A DNA stretch of 6,172 nt from Alphaproteobacteria bacterium (lineage in GTDB: Bacteria; Pseudomonadota; Alphaproteobacteria; Rhodobacterales; Rhodobacteraceae). The translations under genes and the position numbers were made by a program. The DNA is taken from the NCBI GenBank assembly GCA_003694465.1, contig RFKM01000208.1, positions 1 to 6,172 of the forward strand. Direction: 5' to 3'. This document shows positions 5,847-6,172 of this stretch, piece by piece; the first letter of the stretch is position 1; every line of letters begins with the position of its first letter. Below the pieces are notes generated by a model. It had not been told where the DNA came from and ran no database searches. It worked only from the letters and a program-made list of their open reading frames with translations.

Positions 5847-6044
5847 TTAGCCGCGCCTTCCCGTCTGCCGGCCCATCCAGATGGCAAAGCCCCCGACGAT
5901 GAACAGCGAGATCGGCGCAAGAAATTCCTGCGCAAGGCGGTCGGTCGTGCCGCCGGCGCGAAAATCCTCGAAAGCGCCAAAGAGCGCGATGGCCCCGAGC
6001 ACGATGAGCGCGGCGCCAATCACGTAGGCGATGATCCTTTTCAT
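5847..6044 (-). CDS. Small two-helix membrane protein of unknown function
   Basis: A 65-residue protein I do not recognise. It begins MKRIIAYVIG and has two hydrophobic helices, about 4-25 and 41-58, joined by a short polar loop with acidic and basic residues (EDFRAGGTTDR). It ends in a basic tail (RQTGRRG), which by the positive-inside rule would stay in the cytoplasm with both ends inside. The start at 6044 is chosen over the longer open frame (to 6113) because AAGGAG lies exactly 7 nt upstream. In addition, the extra 23 residues are Arg/Pro-rich, with no upstream ribosome site. It converges on the kinase gene and lies 65 nt downstream of another minus-strand gene. Similar tiny inner-membrane proteins are common in Rhodobacteraceae and often unnamed. 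The function is unknown. Confidence 0.75.
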   Translation of the reverse strand: MKRIIAYVIGAALIVLGAIALFGAFEDFRAGGTTDRLAQEFLAPISLFIVGGFAIWMGRQTGRRG

Positions 6045-6060
6045 TGCGGTGCTCCTTTTG
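6045..6060 (-). promoter_or_regulatory. Strong Shine-Dalgarno deciding the small gene's start
   Basis: On the minus strand AAAAGGAGC is followed by ACCGCA and the ATG at 6044. The core AAGGAG is 7 nt from the start codon. It is the best ribosome binding site in the window and fixes the start at 6044. Confidence 0.8.
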
Positions 6061-6068
6061 CGCAGGAT

Positions 6069-6097
6069 GCTGAACCGGGGCCGCGGGCTTCGGTCAA
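6069..6097 (-). promoter_or_regulatory. Possible promoter of the small membrane protein gene
   Basis: TTGACC (6097-6092, minus strand) is a near-perfect -35. At 17 nt distance lies TTCAGC (6074-6069), a poor -10. The gene may instead be co-transcribed with the partial gene upstream. Confidence 0.25.
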
Positions 6098-6109
6098 GCG
6101 GGCGAATGG

Positions 6110-6172
6110 TCACGCCGGGCCGGAGTGGCCGGCTTCTTCATGCAGGCGGCGGCGGCTCTCTTCCCATTTGCG
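6110..6172 (-). CDS. C-terminal end of an unidentified gene (cut by the window edge)
   Basis: From the right edge a minus-strand frame runs 20 codons to a TGA at 6112-6110. It encodes a charged tail that begins RKWEESRRRLHEEAG. This looks like an amphipathic helix ending a real protein, and the other two minus frames look less protein-like. Too little is visible to name a family. If real, its stop overlaps the GTG at 6113 (GTGA) and the next gene starts 65 nt later, so both may share an mRNA. Confidence 0.45.
   Translation of the reverse strand, partial: RKWEESRRRLHEEAGHSGPA

Noticed and set aside
5774..6019. 81-codon minus-strand frame overlapping the small membrane protein
   Set aside because: Arg/Ser/Ala-rich with no ribosome site. 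The other frame gives clear membrane helices and a strong Shine-Dalgarno sequence.

Overview
The window is GC-rich, densely coded bacterial DNA. Protein style, gene content and the tRNA suggest an alphaproteobacterium, most likely of the Rhodobacteraceae (Rhodobacterales). That placement is an inference from sequence style, since no search was possible. It looks like ordinary chromosome: there is no transposase, integrase, phage gene, CRISPR array or plasmid function.

Left part, plus strand (2-2540): the 3' three quarters of a pyridine nucleotide-disulfide oxidoreductase of the mercuric reductase/lipoamide dehydrogenase superfamily. It is followed after 7 nt by a complete membrane-bound sensor histidine kinase. 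The two are almost certainly co-transcribed. No response regulator is visible.

Middle (2541-2887): a tRNA-Arg(ACG) with encoded CCA and its own sigma70-like promoter. A 214-bp stretch full of hairpins follows, where transcription from the tRNA side meets the end of lepA coming the other way.

Right-centre (2888-5787): lepA (elongation factor 4) on the minus strand, divergent from a PfkB-family sugar-phosphate kinase on the plus strand. The kinase resembles E. coli Pfk-2 (pfkB). The 152-bp divergent spacer holds candidate promoters for both genes. The lepA promoter lies so close to the ATG that its mRNA would be nearly leaderless. A LacI-family-like half-palindrome overlaps the candidate kinase promoter.

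Right end (5788-6172, minus strand): convergent with the kinase is a 65-residue two-helix membrane protein with a strong Shine-Dalgarno sequence. Its start is 69 nt inside the longest open frame. Behind it lie the last 20 codons of another minus-strand gene cut by the window edge. A 22-bp perfect palindrome over the kinase stop codon and a GC-rich hairpin next to the small gene's stop separate the convergent pair.

I do not see a wholly new system. The points most worth following are the kinase's altered NXXE motif, the near-leaderless lepA promoter, the possible sugar-repressor operator, the reductase-histidine kinase pairing and the palindrome over the kinase stop codon.
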